Source: Valencia hispanica
Taxonomy: Eukaryota; Chordata; Actinopteri; Cyprinodontiformes; Valenciidae
Direction: 5' to 3'
DNA length: 64,000 bases
Assembly (NCBI GenBank): GCA_963556495.2
Contig: OY747703.1
Span: 34,965,296 to 35,029,295 of the forward strand
Under the pieces are notes generated by a model, which saw only the letters and a list, made by a program, of their open reading frames with translations, ran no database searches and was not told the origin of the DNA. Of this stretch, positions 28,415-40,635 are shown one piece after another. The translations under genes were made by a program, and so were the position numbers. Every line of letters begins with the position of its first letter. The first letter of the stretch is position 1.

Positions 28415-31400
28415 ATGGATGGAGCAGCTCTTCTTTCTAGGAATATGGCCGAATTTATTAGTCCTCCAAAACACTGACAACCCAGGGTCCAGACCAGGAA
28501 GCAGAGTCGTAGTTTAACCCACCTCTCTGCTGCTTCTGTACTGTTACCCCCCCATTACCCTATAGAAACAGTGTCTTCCCCACGGCCAAAATTAAATGGA
28601 TTAAAAGTTAAGCCAACAAAAGCAAATTATGGAAATCTCATAAAAATAAATACAACTTTGACTGAAAATAAATCTATTAAATGTGGTTTATTAAACATAA
28701 GATCTCTCTCCTCAAAGACTTTGTTAGTAAATGACTTGATTTGTGATAATCACATTGATATCCTTTGTCTCACAGAAACCTGATTGCAGCAGGAGGATTA
28801 TGTCAGTATAAATGAGTCAACTCCTTTCAGTCATTTAAATTTTCACATTCCTAGAAATGCTGGGCGAGGAGGAGGAGTTGCAACCATTTTCCGTTCTGAT
28901 TTACTTATTAGTCCCAGACCAATTGATAGCTACAGTTCTTTTGAACATCTAACCCTTAATTTTCCTCATCCAAGTTGCAAAACATTAAGACCATTTTTGT
29001 TTGTGGTTTTGTATCGTCCACCAGCCCCTTACTCTCAATTCTTGGATCAGATCTCACATTTTTTATCTGATTTAGTATTAAATACTGATAGGGTCATTAT
29101 AGTGGGGGACTTTAATATTCATGTGGATACTGAAAGTGATAGCCTAAATGCAGCCTTTAATGCTATTTTAGACTCAATTGGCTTTAACTGACCATCTTAA
29201 ATCTGAAAGAAAATTTCATTATAGTAGAGCTTTATCAGACAATGCTGTAACAATTTTTAAAGAATCTGTTCCATTCTTACTTTCCTCAGTGTCTCAGAGT
29301 AACACAGTGGATGGGAGCAAATCTATCTCTAACCCTTCAGAAATTGATGGTCTGGTTCACAGCGTTACGTCCTCATTGCGTTTGGCATTAGATAGTGTAG
29401 CCCCATTAAAAAAGAAAGTGGCTAGCCATAGGAGGCTGACTCCTTGGTTTAACGCAGAGTTGCGTACTTTAAAGCAGAATACTAGGAAGTTGGAGAGAAA
29501 ATGGCGCTCTACACATCTAGAGGATTCCTATTTAACCTGGAATAACAGTCTACTGCTGTATAAAAAGACCCTTCGACAAGCTAGAACAGCATATTTTTCA
29601 TCATTAATAGAGGCGAATAAAAACAATCCTAGGTTTCTTTTTAGTACAGTTGCCAAACTTACACAGAGTCATAGCTCTGTTGAGCAAACTATTCCCCCAG
29701 CTCTTAGCAGTGATGATTTTATGAGATTCTTCATAAATAAAATAAATTTTATTAAAAATAAAATCATTGGCATCCTCCCAAACATGATTACTTCTTCCTC
29801 AGTAAATGAAAGAACTGTAGAACCTCAGTTGTGCTTAGGCTTTTTTGATTCAGTCGAGCTTTCAGAATTATCAAAAATATTAGCCTCATCTAAACCTTCA
29901 ACTTGTATGTTGGACCCAATCCCAACCAAATTATTTAAAGAAGTGTTCAATTTGGTTCCTGGCCCCATTTTGGATATGATGAATCTATCCTTAGTAAACG
30001 GATACGTACCACAGGAATTTAAAATAGCTGTAATTAAACCTTTACTCAAGAAACCTTCCCTTGATCAAGATGACTTGGTGAATTACAGACCTCTATATCT
30101 AACCTTCCTTTCTTATCCAAAGTCCTTGAGAAAATAGTTGCTAATCAAGTCTGTGAACATCTAAACAGTAACGAGCTGTTTGAAGAGTTTCAGTCAGGTT
30201 TTAGAGCTCATCATAGCACTGAAACAGCACTGGTGAAGGTTACTAATGATATTCTCATGGCCTCAGATAATGGACTGGTGTCTGTTCTGGTTTTGTTAGA
30301 TCTCAGTGCTGCTTTTGACACAGTCGATCACAATATTCTCTTAGAAAGGCTTGAACATGTTGCAGGGATCAAAGGAACAGCACTAGGCTGGTTTAAATCA
30401 TATTTGTCCAGGAGTGATGCTGAGAAACTAGTCCATGCATTTGTTACCTCAAGGCTGGACTACTGTAATTCTTTACTATCAGGAAGTCCACAAAATGCCA
30501 TTAAAAGCCTTCAGTTGATCCAAAATGCGGTAGCAAGAGTTCTGCTGAATATTAAAAAGAGAGATCACATTTCTCCTGTTTTAGCTTCCCTTCATTGGCT
30601 CCCTGTTTAATCCAGAATAGAATTTAAGATCCTTCTTCTTACATACAAAGCCCTTAATAATCAAGCTCCATCATACATCAGAGATCTAATTGTTCCTTAT
30701 GTTCCTAACAGAGCACTTCGCTCTCAGACGGCAGGTTTACTTGTAGTTCCTAGGATTTCTAAAAGTAGAATGGGAGGCAGATCTTTTAGTTACCAGGCTC
30801 CTCTCCTGTGGAACCAGCTCCCAGCTTTAGTCTGTGAGGCAGACACTCTGTTTACGTTTAAGGCCAGGCTTAAAACTTTCCTTTTTGATAAAGCTTATAG
30901 TTAGAGTGGCTTAGGTCATCCTGAGCTATCTCTGTAGTTATGCTGCTATAGGCTTAGACTGCTGGAGGACAGACTTACCAATTTTCTTCACTCTGCTACT
31001 TCCTTTTCTCCTACGACTCTCCAGTTGTATTACAGTACATTGTGTTATTTCGACTGTTAACTTTGTTTTCTCTCAGTGTTTTTCTCTCCATAGAAGATAT
31101 ACCTGGTCTGGTATCCTGCTTGGCTGCAATGCCCTGTTGGACGGGGGGCATCGACTGGGATGATCCTCTCAGTAACTGAACATCCGCTGTGTCCTGTTAT
31201 CAACTTTTTACTTTCTGTAACATAGAAATTACTCTTATACCAGATCTTCTGTTCCTTCTGTGTTTCTGCTCTGTCTTCTCAAACCCCCAGACGGTCGTGG
31301 CAGATGGCCGCTCCTACTGAGCCTGGTTCTGTTGGAGGTTTCTTCCTGTTAAAGGGGAGTTTTTCCTCTCCACTGTCGCTACATGCTTGCTCAGTATGAG

Positions 31401-31610
31401 GGATTGCTGAAGGATTGCTGTGGTTGGAAATCTGCCCAACCTCACGCCAATGACTGACGCAATCTGCTGGGATTCCTTAAATAGGAAACTTTTTAACTGA
31501 TTGGAATGTTTGTATAAATGTATTGAAATAACTTCTTGTTAAGTGCCTTGAGATGACATCTGTTGTGAATTGGCGCTATATAAATAAACTGAATTGAATT
31601 GAATTGAACA
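28415..31610 (+). mobile_element. L2-type LINE, copy 1, 5'-truncated and internally deleted
   Basis: Begins with the last part of ORF1 (TGGATGGAGCAGCTCTTC equals 37783 in copy 2), then ORF2: endonuclease ([27 protein letters not shown]), linker, and reverse transcriptase ([28 protein letters not shown]). Compared with copy 2 it has TGA for the Trp of ETWL (28782), a 146-bp deletion at 29185/29186 that removes the endonuclease SDH motif and shifts frame, and a 507-bp in-frame deletion at about 30407 that removes GVPQGS and YADD. The 3' UTR ends AAATAAACTGAATTGAATTG. It cannot mobilise itself. Confidence 0.9.
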
Positions 31611-31639
31611 TCATTCATTTTATCTGTATTCCAATTTTA

Positions 31640-31758
31640 TATTCCTTTCCTTTATTATACCACTGCAATGTAATGTTTGTCCGATGTTTTGACCATTTAA
31701 AGCACTTTGAATTGCTTTGTTGTTGAAATATGCAAATACACTTGCCTTGCCTTTCCCT
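31640..31758 (+). mobile_element. LINE/SINE 3' tail
   Basis: AAAGCACTTTGAATTGCTTT, GTTGTTGAAATATGCAAATA and ACTTGCCTTGCCTTT form the 3' end of another fish retroelement with a CTTGC-type tail. A similar tail is at 43690-43765. Confidence 0.6.
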
Positions 31759-32110
31759 ATCAACTGATACTTTCACATGAGCTGTAGATCTTTGCAGCTT
31801 CTCCAGAGTAAAAAGGGTTCTCTTAGCTGATTATCTGAATAAAGCTTCCCTTCCCTGCCCTGCCACTTATTACTGCACCCCCATCCTGACAGGTTTGCAG
31901 GTGTACAGTAATATTTACATTCTGAGATGATTGATTGAACAGTGTTATGTGAGATTTCCAAAGCTTGGGATGTTATTGTCTAACTTAATCTTGATTGAAA
32001 TCTCTTTACAGCCATATTCCTGACCTGACTGCTGTGATTCTTGGTTTCATAATGCTGTTTGTTCACAAATGTTCTCAAACAACACAACTTCATACATCGG
32101 ACCTTTTTTA
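31759..32110 (+). mobile_element. Tc1-type element, internal fragment
   Basis: GAGCTGTAGATCTTTGCAGC, TTCTCCAGAGTAAAAAGGGT, GATTGATTGAACAGTGTTAT, GAGATTTCCAAAGCTTGGGA and ACCTGACTGCTGTGATTCTT match, in order, the internal reverse-complement transposase region of the common Tc1-type family. Confidence 0.7.
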
Positions 32111-32400
32111 TCTTTTAATTGATACAAGAGATCCACAGCTCAGGATCCTGCTGAGAATTTGTTAAGAACTGTTGGTCACAGACCGCACAAGCTATGTAGG
32201 GGACACGGGAAACATTTGAATGAAGGACATCAAGTCACATGAGACAATAAACATACAGCTAGAGCTGCAATGGCCTAGTTAAGATCAGTGCATAATCATG
32301 TGTAAAACTAGCCAGACCTGAATCCAAATGTTGCAAGAAATAAAAACTGATGCTAAAAGAAGCTCTTCATCTATGTTGCTTTGACTGTTTTGCAAGCCAT
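32111..32400. other. no clear feature, possibly Tc1-type interior
   Basis: Lies between two Tc1-type fragments but matches nothing specific. Confidence 0.3.
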
Positions 32401-32525
32401 GTGTTCTTTTCCTTATACCCTGCACAACTATGCACTACTTTGTGATGGTGTATCACTCAAAATACCAATAAAATACATGAAAGTATGTACCTGTAGTACA
32501 TGCAAAAGTTAACACTCCCCTGGAC
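32401..32525 (+). mobile_element. Tc1-type right-terminal fragment
   Basis: AACTATGCACTACTTTGTGA, TGGTGTATCACTCAAAATAC and CAATAAAATACATGAAAGTA resemble the right end of the same Tc1-type family, possibly of the same insertion as 31759-32110. Confidence 0.6.
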
Positions 32526-32744
32526 AAATCACAACAAGACAGCAAGGACATTGTACACCACAGCAGCATACCACTGGTCTAAACAAACAGCAACAAAGAC
32601 GGATAATGTGACAGTTATTTTGTTTTACTAAAAATATCAGAACAAGAATGACAAGAAAAGCTACAGTTCAAGAACTGAAGAAAACCCAAGCAAAATTTGA
32701 TTGAAATGTGTTCTGTAACTGATTGGAAACAAACAAGAAATAAT

Positions 32745-33002
32745 AATAATGGTCTGCATTTTTAAAGTGCTTTCCGATTAATCATTCACTCTCACACACT
32801 GGTGAATTTCCCTGGGGCAGAATGATAAAAGCGAGGCTGGCATTTTGTCCCATCGGCCCCTCTGGCCAACACCAGTAGGCAAGGTTAGTTCACATGTCTT
32901 GCCCGATGACACAACGGCATGTAGCAGGCGGGAACAGGAATTGAACCCACGATTTCAAGGTCACAGGTATGTACCACTCTACCACTGAGCCACAGCCCTG
33001 AG
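32745..33002 (-). repeat. tRNA-derived SINE
   Basis: Minus-strand A-box-like GTGGCTCAGTGGTAGAG and B-box GGGTTCAATTCC are followed by TCGGGCAAGACATGTGAACT and a body GTTGGCCAGAGGGGCCGATG. It ends in AAATGCAGACCATTATTATT. The head still resembles a tRNA but no anticodon stem or acceptor pairing makes it a functional tRNA. Confidence 0.8.
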
Positions 33003-34435
33003 AAATATTCAGTTATCAGACAGGAGAACAACTCAAACAGGTAAGTCCTTCCAAATGCTACAAGGATGTATTCCTGTGTGCTGTTATTTTCATGGTCAAA
33101 TGCACAAAACAAGGAGAAATATGGGTTTCAGGAGATGACTCATAAGAGAACATACTGTGACAGTATCTCCAGCGTCTATGAAACTGTGTTGAATAATAAC
33201 AGGAACCCACCCCAAACTACAATAGAAAGTAAAAGATACAAATAAAGAGGCTCATTCAAAGGGATTCTGAAGTACACAAATCAAAGGTTTAAATTGGAAA
33301 GGAAAGCCACATTTATTTCCATGTTCATTCTAATGCTATTCTCATGTAGCGCATTTCATTTTTTCTCAAGTCAACGCATTAAACCAGAAGTGAATGTAAC
33401 TGCATAGGGTGTGTTTGCTATTCTCTCAATGAGTAATGAGTAAAGTAATATGCTGTCATTTCATGTTGAGCAAGAATCTGCTTTGACTTGGTGGGTTGAA
33501 CCTTCACCTTCAATCCACAGAAGTGAACGGGAAGTTTATAGTAGTGGATTCATGAGGTAGTCACCTCTCGAATGTCATCTGTGTTTTCTTGTGTACGGCC
33601 AAATAATCACTGAAGTCTGTCCTGTGGGTTCCCTCCCTTCCTGTTCTCCACTTTGACTCTTCCCTTTAAAAAAACAAGGCTGCTGGCTTAAAATTACTGA
33701 AATTATCAGCAGAAAATGACATAATCTACAAGACAGCCTTAAAAACGTGTGAAACCTATTAAACTAAGGGGTGACTCCAAGATATGTAAGTGTATGTCGT
33801 CATGCAGTATATATTGTATATACTTTACATTGTTCATATCCTATAAAAATAGGAAGAATGACCTTTGTTCAACTTTCTTTGTCCCTCTTTAAGATAACGT
33901 AAGGCAAATACGCACAGGGAAATCAAAAGACCATAATTTGCATGCTTAAAACCATTTTTACATACACTATAAAAAGACAGTCTTTTTTCCTCACTGTCTG
34001 TTGTTAAAGCAGACTAAACATTTTAGCTCAGTTATGATGACCAACATTTTTTCTGTTTGCTGAACACCAGAATGAGAGAGTTTTTATTGATTCTTTTTTT
34101 ACTTCCCTTAGTTTCCCTAAAATTACATACACAAAGGTTATGATGCCTATGAACTATTGGGGGAGGTCCAGGTCATCATGTCCTCATGGCATTGTAAGCT
34201 TCTGATTCATTTCAAATATTTGAAATAAATCAAGGCACACTTGTGGATGTATTTTAAGGCAATAACTAAAAAGAACTGTTTTCCTGTGTGACATCATGGG
34301 AAGAATGAAAACAATTTTCTAACAAATGAGCAAAAAAGGTTTGGACCTCAAGTCAGGTTCATCTTTGGGTAACAATTCCAGATGCCCGAAGGTGCACTGT
34401 TCATCTGTTCAAATAATTACTTGCAAGTATTAACA
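33003..34435. other. no recognised feature
   Basis: AT-rich intergenic sequence; no exon or transposon recognised. Confidence 0.4.
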
Positions 34436-36581
34436 GCATAGCGATTCGACGGGGTAAGCCGTAAATAGATATATTCAAGTAAAGATAGGGGATAAAATAT
34501 GAAATAAATATCTAGTTGAAAATGGAACTCCTCAAGGAAGTATAATTAGTCCTGTACTTTTTTCCATAATGATAAATGATGCTTTCGGAGATATAGGCTA
34601 CGATTTTGGGAAAGCACTATTTGCTGATGATGGAGCAATTTGGAAAAGGGGACGAAATATTCAACACTTACAAAAGAAATTACAAGAAGCAATATTAAAG
34701 GTAGAAAACTGGTCTTATGATTGGGGTTTTAAGTTTTCAGTAGAGAAAACAAAAAGTATGGTGTTTACAAGAAAGAGAAACGTGCTGATCAATCTTAAAT
34801 TATATGGAGAAAATCTTGAACAAGTTAAAAGTTTTAGATATCTAGGAGTGGTTTTTGATACTAAACTTATTTGGAAGGAGAATATAAGTAAAATTGAAGA
34901 AAGGTGTAAAAAAGTAATACATTTAATGAGATGTTTAAAAGGAACTGATAGGGGTGCTAGTGCCCTATAAAACAAATTTATATAACAATAATTAGGTCAG
35001 TAATTGATTACGGTAGTTTTGTATATATTTCTGCAAGTAAAACTTTATTAAAAAAGATTGAGATTATACAAAACCAGGCATTAAGAATATGTAGTGGAGC
35101 AATGAAGTCAACACCAATAGCATCTTGCATGGTTCATCTGCACTCGGCCCAATGTCCTTTTTTACCTTTTCTTTTAACTGTGTGTGTGCATGGGAGATGG
35201 GTTGGGGGGAGGGGGGTATAACTGTGACCATGCTTTTAAATCTGTGGGGGAGGGAAGGGAAGGTGGTTTTATGTGGGGTCATTTTAATCTGTAAAGCACT
35301 TTGTGATGCAACTTCTTGTATGAAAAGCGCTTCATAAATAAAGTTTGATTTGATTTGATTTGATCTATTCAAGTAGAAATGGGAGAAATGCAGATAGATT
35401 TGAGGTTCAAACAAATATTGGTAAATTATTGGGCTAGTTTACAGGGATGTACAGAAAATGATCATTTGGTTAGAAAAGAAATGCATTTATGTAGGAATAA
35501 TGGAAATGATAAATTTGAGAGTATGGTTGGGAAAGCAAATAGATTAGCAGAAAAAATGAAATTTTATAATATAAATTTTATAAAGAAATTTATGAATTCA
35601 GTTACTCCAAAGTGGATTTTCCCTCATTGTAATATTGATTTTTATATTAAGATTAAAATGGAACAGGAAAAAGGTAAAGGAAATTGGGATAATATTACAT
35701 TTGAAAGATTAAATAATATACATAAATCATTTATTCCAATATTTACAGATGGATCAAAAGACTCAGGAAAAGAGACCACAGGTTTCACTTTTTGTATCCC
35801 AGATTTAGAGAAATATATAAAAATCAGAACTCCAAATAATTTTTCAGTTTTTACGGTGGAAATTTTAGCAATCTGTTTTAGCTTACTTTGGATAGAACAA
35901 AATAGGGTGAAAAAATGTACAATATGTACAGACTCTCTTTCAGGATTATTGTCCATTAAATCAGTGTCAAATGATACTAGACCGGATATTTTATTAGAAA
36001 TATATGAATGTTTGTTTAGATTGAGTAAATTAAAGATAGAAATAAGATTTATGTGGGTTCCAGCTCACAGAGGGGTTGAGGGTAATGAAATAGTTGATTT
36101 TTATGCTAAACAAGCAACTGAATTAAATAAATGGATGGAAATTCCATATAGTGTTAAAGAAGTAAAAGCAATTATCAAAAAGCAGATATTGAATGAATGG
36201 CAAGAAATGTGGGTAAAGGGAGAAAAAGGAAGGCATATATTTCACATACAGGGAAAGGTAGGTAAGATGAGAAATATGGAAATTAATAATAGAGATCAAA
36301 AAATAATAACAAGGTTAAGGATGGGACACACAGCGTTAAATAGCACTCTTCATTTAGTAGGGAAACATCCGACAGGTTTTTGTGAATGCGGGAAAGATAG
36401 GGAAACGGTGGAACATGTGTTATGTTTTTGCAGTAAATATATAAGGAATAGAAAAAGGTTTAAAGAAAAATTAATACTAAAGGGATATGAGGAATTTAAT
36501 TTAAGGATTTTGTTAGGTGGGGATAATAATATACATAAATTAGTCTTGGAATTCCTTAGGAAAAGTAGTTAAATTAGTAGA

Positions 36582-36612
<31 letters not shown>

Positions 36613-36722
36613 AGGATATTCCTACTCTGACTCACACTCCTACACAGTAGGTGGCGGTAATGCACTTTAAGTTGGATGCCACCCGCCATTTAAACAATAA
36701 GAAGAAGAAGAAGAAGAAGAAG
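34436..36722 (+). mobile_element. Nimb/I-type LINE, 5'-truncated, with RNase H domain
   Basis: Starts inside reverse transcriptase: VENGTPQGSIISPVLFSIMI, FADDGAIW (catalytic FADD codons 34620-34631), SVEKTKSMVF, FRYLGVVFD. After a nested insert (about 35128-35366) the frame 35379-36572 continues with MGEMQIDLRFKQILVNYW and then an RNase H domain. Its acidic residues are all visible: FTDGSKDSG, FTVEILAI, CTDSLSGL, VPAHRGVEGNEIVDFYAKQA. It ends with a Cys/His segment (CECGKDRETVEHVLCFC). The 3' UTR has a T27 run (about 36585-36612), GTAGGTGGCGGTAATGCAC and a (GAA)n tail. RNase H marks the I/Nimb group. The coding part is very AT-rich. It lacks the endonuclease and cannot move autonomously. Confidence 0.87.
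35128..35366 (+). mobile_element. short retroelement 3' end nested in the Nimb-type LINE
   Basis: Interrupts the conserved Nimb coding segment between TPIAS and IQVEMGE. It reads CTGCACTCGGCCCAATGTCC, a G-rich middle, then AAAGCACTTTGTGATGCAAC, GAAAAGCGCTTCATAAATAA and an imperfect (TTTGA)n tail. The tail type matches a different LINE or SINE, so this is a retrotransposed 3' fragment about 240 bp long. Confidence 0.75.
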
Positions 36723-36962
36723 GGGGCAAGCCGTATTGCGTCATTTCCTGTTGTGCTCCCTGTAAGCTGTTTGGTGTTCAGACTCTCTTGAATTGATCTT
36801 GTTTTCTCTGTGCTGAGGCCTTTCTAAGTTATTTTAACACACAAGCACACTAAAACACACGTTTTGTGGTGGTGTACTTTACGTTTTGGGAACTCCTTGT
36901 GTTTCACACAGCTTTTCTTGGGGTGGTAAGGTCTCGCTAGCTCAGTTAGCTTCATTGCGGCT

Positions 36963-37844
36963 ATGGCTACTCTTCTCTCTCCTGTCTCTAACTCTTCTCT
37001 TCTCTCTTGCTCTCTCTGTCAGATGTTTAGTTACTTCCCTGCCTCCTTTAGTGATAATGGTAACTGTAATAAATGTAATATTTTTGTAGTTTTGGAGGCG
37101 AGGGTATCAGAATTACAAGCACGGCTCCGCGCTGTTGAAAAAGCAGCAGATAGCCGAAGCCCATTAGCCAGCGCGGAGCCAACAAGGGTAGAACCCCCTA
37201 GACGTCCTCCGGTAGAGCCCGCGCAGCCGGGTCCTCAGGCCGGCTGGGTGACTGTACGTAGGAAGCATAGTACTAGGACCCAGCCCCCGGGCCACCACCA
37301 ACCGATCTGCGTTTCTAACAGATTTTCCCCGCTCAGCGACACACCCGCTGAGAAGCCGACCCTGGTAATTGGCAGCTCCATAGTCAGAAACGTGGCATTA
37401 GAGACACCATTGACCATAGTCAAATGCTTGCCAGGGGCCAGAACGGGCGACATCAAATCCTACCTGAAACTGCTGGCTAAAGATAAGCGTAAATACAGTA
37501 AGATTGTTATTCACGCTGGTGGTTATGACACCCAGTTACGCCAATCGGAGGTCACTATTAGTGTTGCTTTGATGTGTAAGTTTGCCAAAACAATGTCAGA
37601 CTCCGTAATCTTTTCTGGTCCCCTGCCCGATCGGACCAGTGACGACATGTTTAGCCGCATGCTGTCATTCCATCAATGGTTGTCTGGGTGGTGTCCTGCA
37701 AACAATGTGGGCTACATTGATAACTGGAGAACATTTTGGGGAAAACCTGGTCTGATCCGGAGAGACGGCATCCATCCCACTTTGGATGGAGCAGCTCTTC
37801 TTTCTAGGAATGTGGCCAAATTTATTAGTCCTCCAAAACACTGA
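36963..37844 (+). CDS. L2-type LINE ORF1, zinc-knuckle/coiled coil/SGNH esterase-like
   Basis: 293 codons from ATG to TGA, uninterrupted. Residues about 18-41 have two CxxC pairs (CSLCQ, CNKCN). Residues 45-65 look like a short coiled coil ([18 protein letters not shown]), followed by a Pro-rich linker. The C-terminal half resembles an SGNH hydrolase: block [13 protein letters not shown], block III HAGGYD and the end block [12 protein letters not shown] with the Asp-x-x-His dyad. In the SGNH family block III is normally GGND; here Asn is replaced by Tyr. ORF1 proteins of CR1/L2 LINEs with such esterase domains are thought to help nucleic-acid or lipid interactions. It is a transposon gene, not a host gene. 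Confidence 0.85.
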   Translation: MATLLSPVSNSSLLSCSLCQMFSYFPASFSDNGNCNKCNIFVVLEARVSELQARLRAVEKAADSRSPLASAEPTRVEPPRRPPVEPAQPGPQAGWVTVRRKHSTRTQPPGHHQPICVSNRFSPLSDTPAEKPTLVIGSSIVRNVALETPLTIVKCLPGARTGDIKSYLKLLAKDKRKYSKIVIHAGGYDTQLRQSEVTISVALMCKFAKTMSDSVIFSGPLPDRTSDDMFSRMLSFHQWLSGWCPANNVGYIDNWRTFWGKPGLIRRDGIHPTLDGAALLSRNVAKFISPPKH

Positions 37845-37940
37845 CAACCCAGGGTCCAGACCAGGAAGCAGAGTCGTAGTTTAACCCACCTCTCTGCTGC
37901 TTCTGTACTGTTACCCACCCATTACCCTATAGAAACAGTG

Positions 37941-40635
37941 TCTTGCCCACAGCTAAAATTAAATGGATTAAAAGTTAAGCCAACAAAAGCAAATCATGGA
38001 AATCTCAAAAATAAATACAACTTTGACTGAAAATAAATCTATTAAATGTGGTTTATTAAACATAAGATCTCTCTCCTCAAAGACTTTGTTAGTAAATGAC
38101 TTGATTTGTGATAATCACATTGATTTACTTTGTCTGACAGAAACCTGGTTGCAGCAGGAGGATTATGTCAGTGCAAATGAGTCAACTCCTTCCAGTCATT
38201 GAAATTTTCACATTCCTAGAAATACTGGGCGAGGAGGAGTTGCAACCATTTTCCGTTCTGATTTACTAATTAGTCCCAGACCAATTGATAGCTACAGTTC
38301 TTTTGAACATCTAACCCTTAATTTTCCTCATCCAAGTTGCAAAACATTAAGACCATTTTTGTTTGTGGTTTTGTATCGTCCACCAGCCCCTTACTCTCAA
38401 TTCTTGGATCAGATCTCACATTTTTTATCTGATTTAGTATTAAATACTGATAGGGTTATTATAGTGGGGGACTTTAATATTCATGTGGATACTGAAAGTG
38501 ATAGCCTAAATGCAGCCTTTAATGCTATTTTAGACTCAATTGGCTTTACTCAAAAAGTACAGGGATCGACCCACTCGGGTAAACACACTTTGGACCTTGT
38601 ACTGACATACGGTATTGAGTGTGAGGAAATAACAATCCACCCACATAACCCGGTCCTGTCTGACCACTTCTTAATAACTTTTGAATTTACTTTAACTGAC
38701 CATCTTAAATCTGAAAGAAAATGTCATTATAGTAGAGCTTTATCAGACAATGCTGTAACAATTTTTAAAGAATCTGTTCCATTCTTACTTTCCTCAGTGT
38801 CTCAGAGTAACACAGTGGATGGCAGCAATTCTATCTCTAACCCTTCAGAAATTGATGATCTGGTTCACAGCGTTACGTCCTCATTGCGTTTGGCATTAGA
38901 TAGTGTAGCCCCCTTAAAAAAGAAAGTGGCTAGCCATAGGAGGCTGACTCCTTGGTTCAACGCAGATTTGCTTACTTTAAAGCAGAATACTAGGAAGTTG
39001 GAGAGAAAATGGCGCTCTACACACCTAGAGGATTCCTATTTAACCTGGAATAACAGTCTACTGCTGTATAAAAAGACCCTTCGACAAGCTAGAACAGCAT
39101 ATTTTTCATCATTGATAGAGGCGAATAAAAACAGTCCTAGGTTTCTTTTTAGTACAGTTGCCAAACTTACACAGAGTCATAGCTCTGTTGAGCCAACTAT
39201 TCCCCCAGCTCTTAGCAGTGATGATTTTATGGGATTCTTCATAAATAAAATTAATTCTATTAAAAATAAAATCATTGGCATCCTCCCAAACATGATTACT
39301 TCTTCCTCAGTAAATGAGGCAGCATCGGAAAGAACTGTAGAACCTCAATTGTGCTTAGGCTGTTTTGATTCAGTCGAGCTTTCGGAATTATCAAAAATAT
39401 TAGCCTCATATAAACCTTCAACTTGTATGTTGGACCCAATTCCAACCAAATTATTTAAAGAAGTGTTCCATTTGGTTCCTGGCCCCATTTTGGATATGAT
39501 GAATCTATCCTTAGTAAACGGATACGTACCACAGGAATTTAAAATAGCTGTAATTAAACCTTTACTCAAGAAACCTTCCCTTGATCAAGATGACTTAGTG
39601 AATTACAGACCTATATCTAACCTTCCTTTCTTATCCAAAGTCCTTGAGAAAATTGTTGCTAATCAAGTCTGTGAGCATTTAAACAATAACGAGTTGTTTG
39701 AAGAGTTTCAGTCAGGTTTTAGAGCTCATCATAGCACTGAAACAGCACTGGTGAAGGTTACTAATGATATTCTCATGGCCTCAGATAATGGACTGGTGTC
39801 TCTTCTGGTTTTGTTAGATCTCAGTGCTGCTTTTGACACAGTCGATCATAATATTCTCTTAGAAAGGCTTGAATATGTTGCAGGGATCAAAGGAACAGCA
39901 CTAGGCTGGTTTAAATCATATTTGTCTGATAGATTCCAGTTTGTTCATCTAAATGATAAATCTTCTTCACTCTCAAGGGTTACTTGTGGAGTTCCACAGG
40001 GTTCTGTGCTTGGACCAATTCTGTTCACCATATATATGCTCCCAATTGGTAGAATCATTAGACAGCTTGGGATAAATTTCCACAGCTATGCAGATGATAC
40101 ACAACTATATTTATCCATAAATCCTGATGAACCCAGTCAGTTAGGTAGATTACAGGCATGTCTGGAAGACATAAAAACATGGATGACCCTAAACTTTTTG
40201 CTTTTAAATTCTGACAAAACAGAAGTTGCTGTCTTTGGACCAGAAGTTCTTAAACAGAAACTGATTAGTCAATCACTTCATCTGGATGGCATTAAATTGG
40301 CCCCCAGTAATAACGTAAAGAACCTCGGCGTTATTTTTGACCGAGACTTGACATTTAAATCCCATATTAAACAGGTTTCTAGGATTTCTTTCTTTCACCT
40401 CTGGAATATTGCTAAAATTAGAAACATCCTGTCCAGGAGTGATGCTGAGAAACTAGTCCATGCATTTGTTACCTCAAGGCTGGACTACTGTAATTCTTTA
40501 CTATCAGGTAGTCCACAAGATGCCATTAAAAGCCTTCAGTTGATCCAAAATGCGGCAGCAAGAGTTCTGATGAATATTAAAAAGAGAGATCACATTTCTC
40601 CTGTTTTAGCTTCCCTTCATTGGCTCCCTGTTTAA
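37941..40635 (+). pseudogene. L2-type LINE ORF2, endonuclease plus reverse transcriptase, lightly broken
   Basis: Endonuclease motifs: [47 protein letters not shown] and LSDHFLITF. Reverse transcriptase motifs: [61 protein letters not shown] at 40087-40098, and the thumb-region LNSDKTEV and LGVIFD. The longest open stretch is 38359-40635 (758 codons). Upstream there is a TGA at 38200-38202 and a 2-bp frame change near 38007. The frame stops at TAA in LHWLPV*, yet it continues open as SRIEFKILLLTYKALNN to 40929; copy 1 has the same TAA. Confidence 0.87.

Noticed and set aside
32930..33002. Possible functional tRNA gene on the minus strand
   Set aside because: Only the internal promoter boxes are tRNA-like; the body continues as a SINE and no cloverleaf closes.
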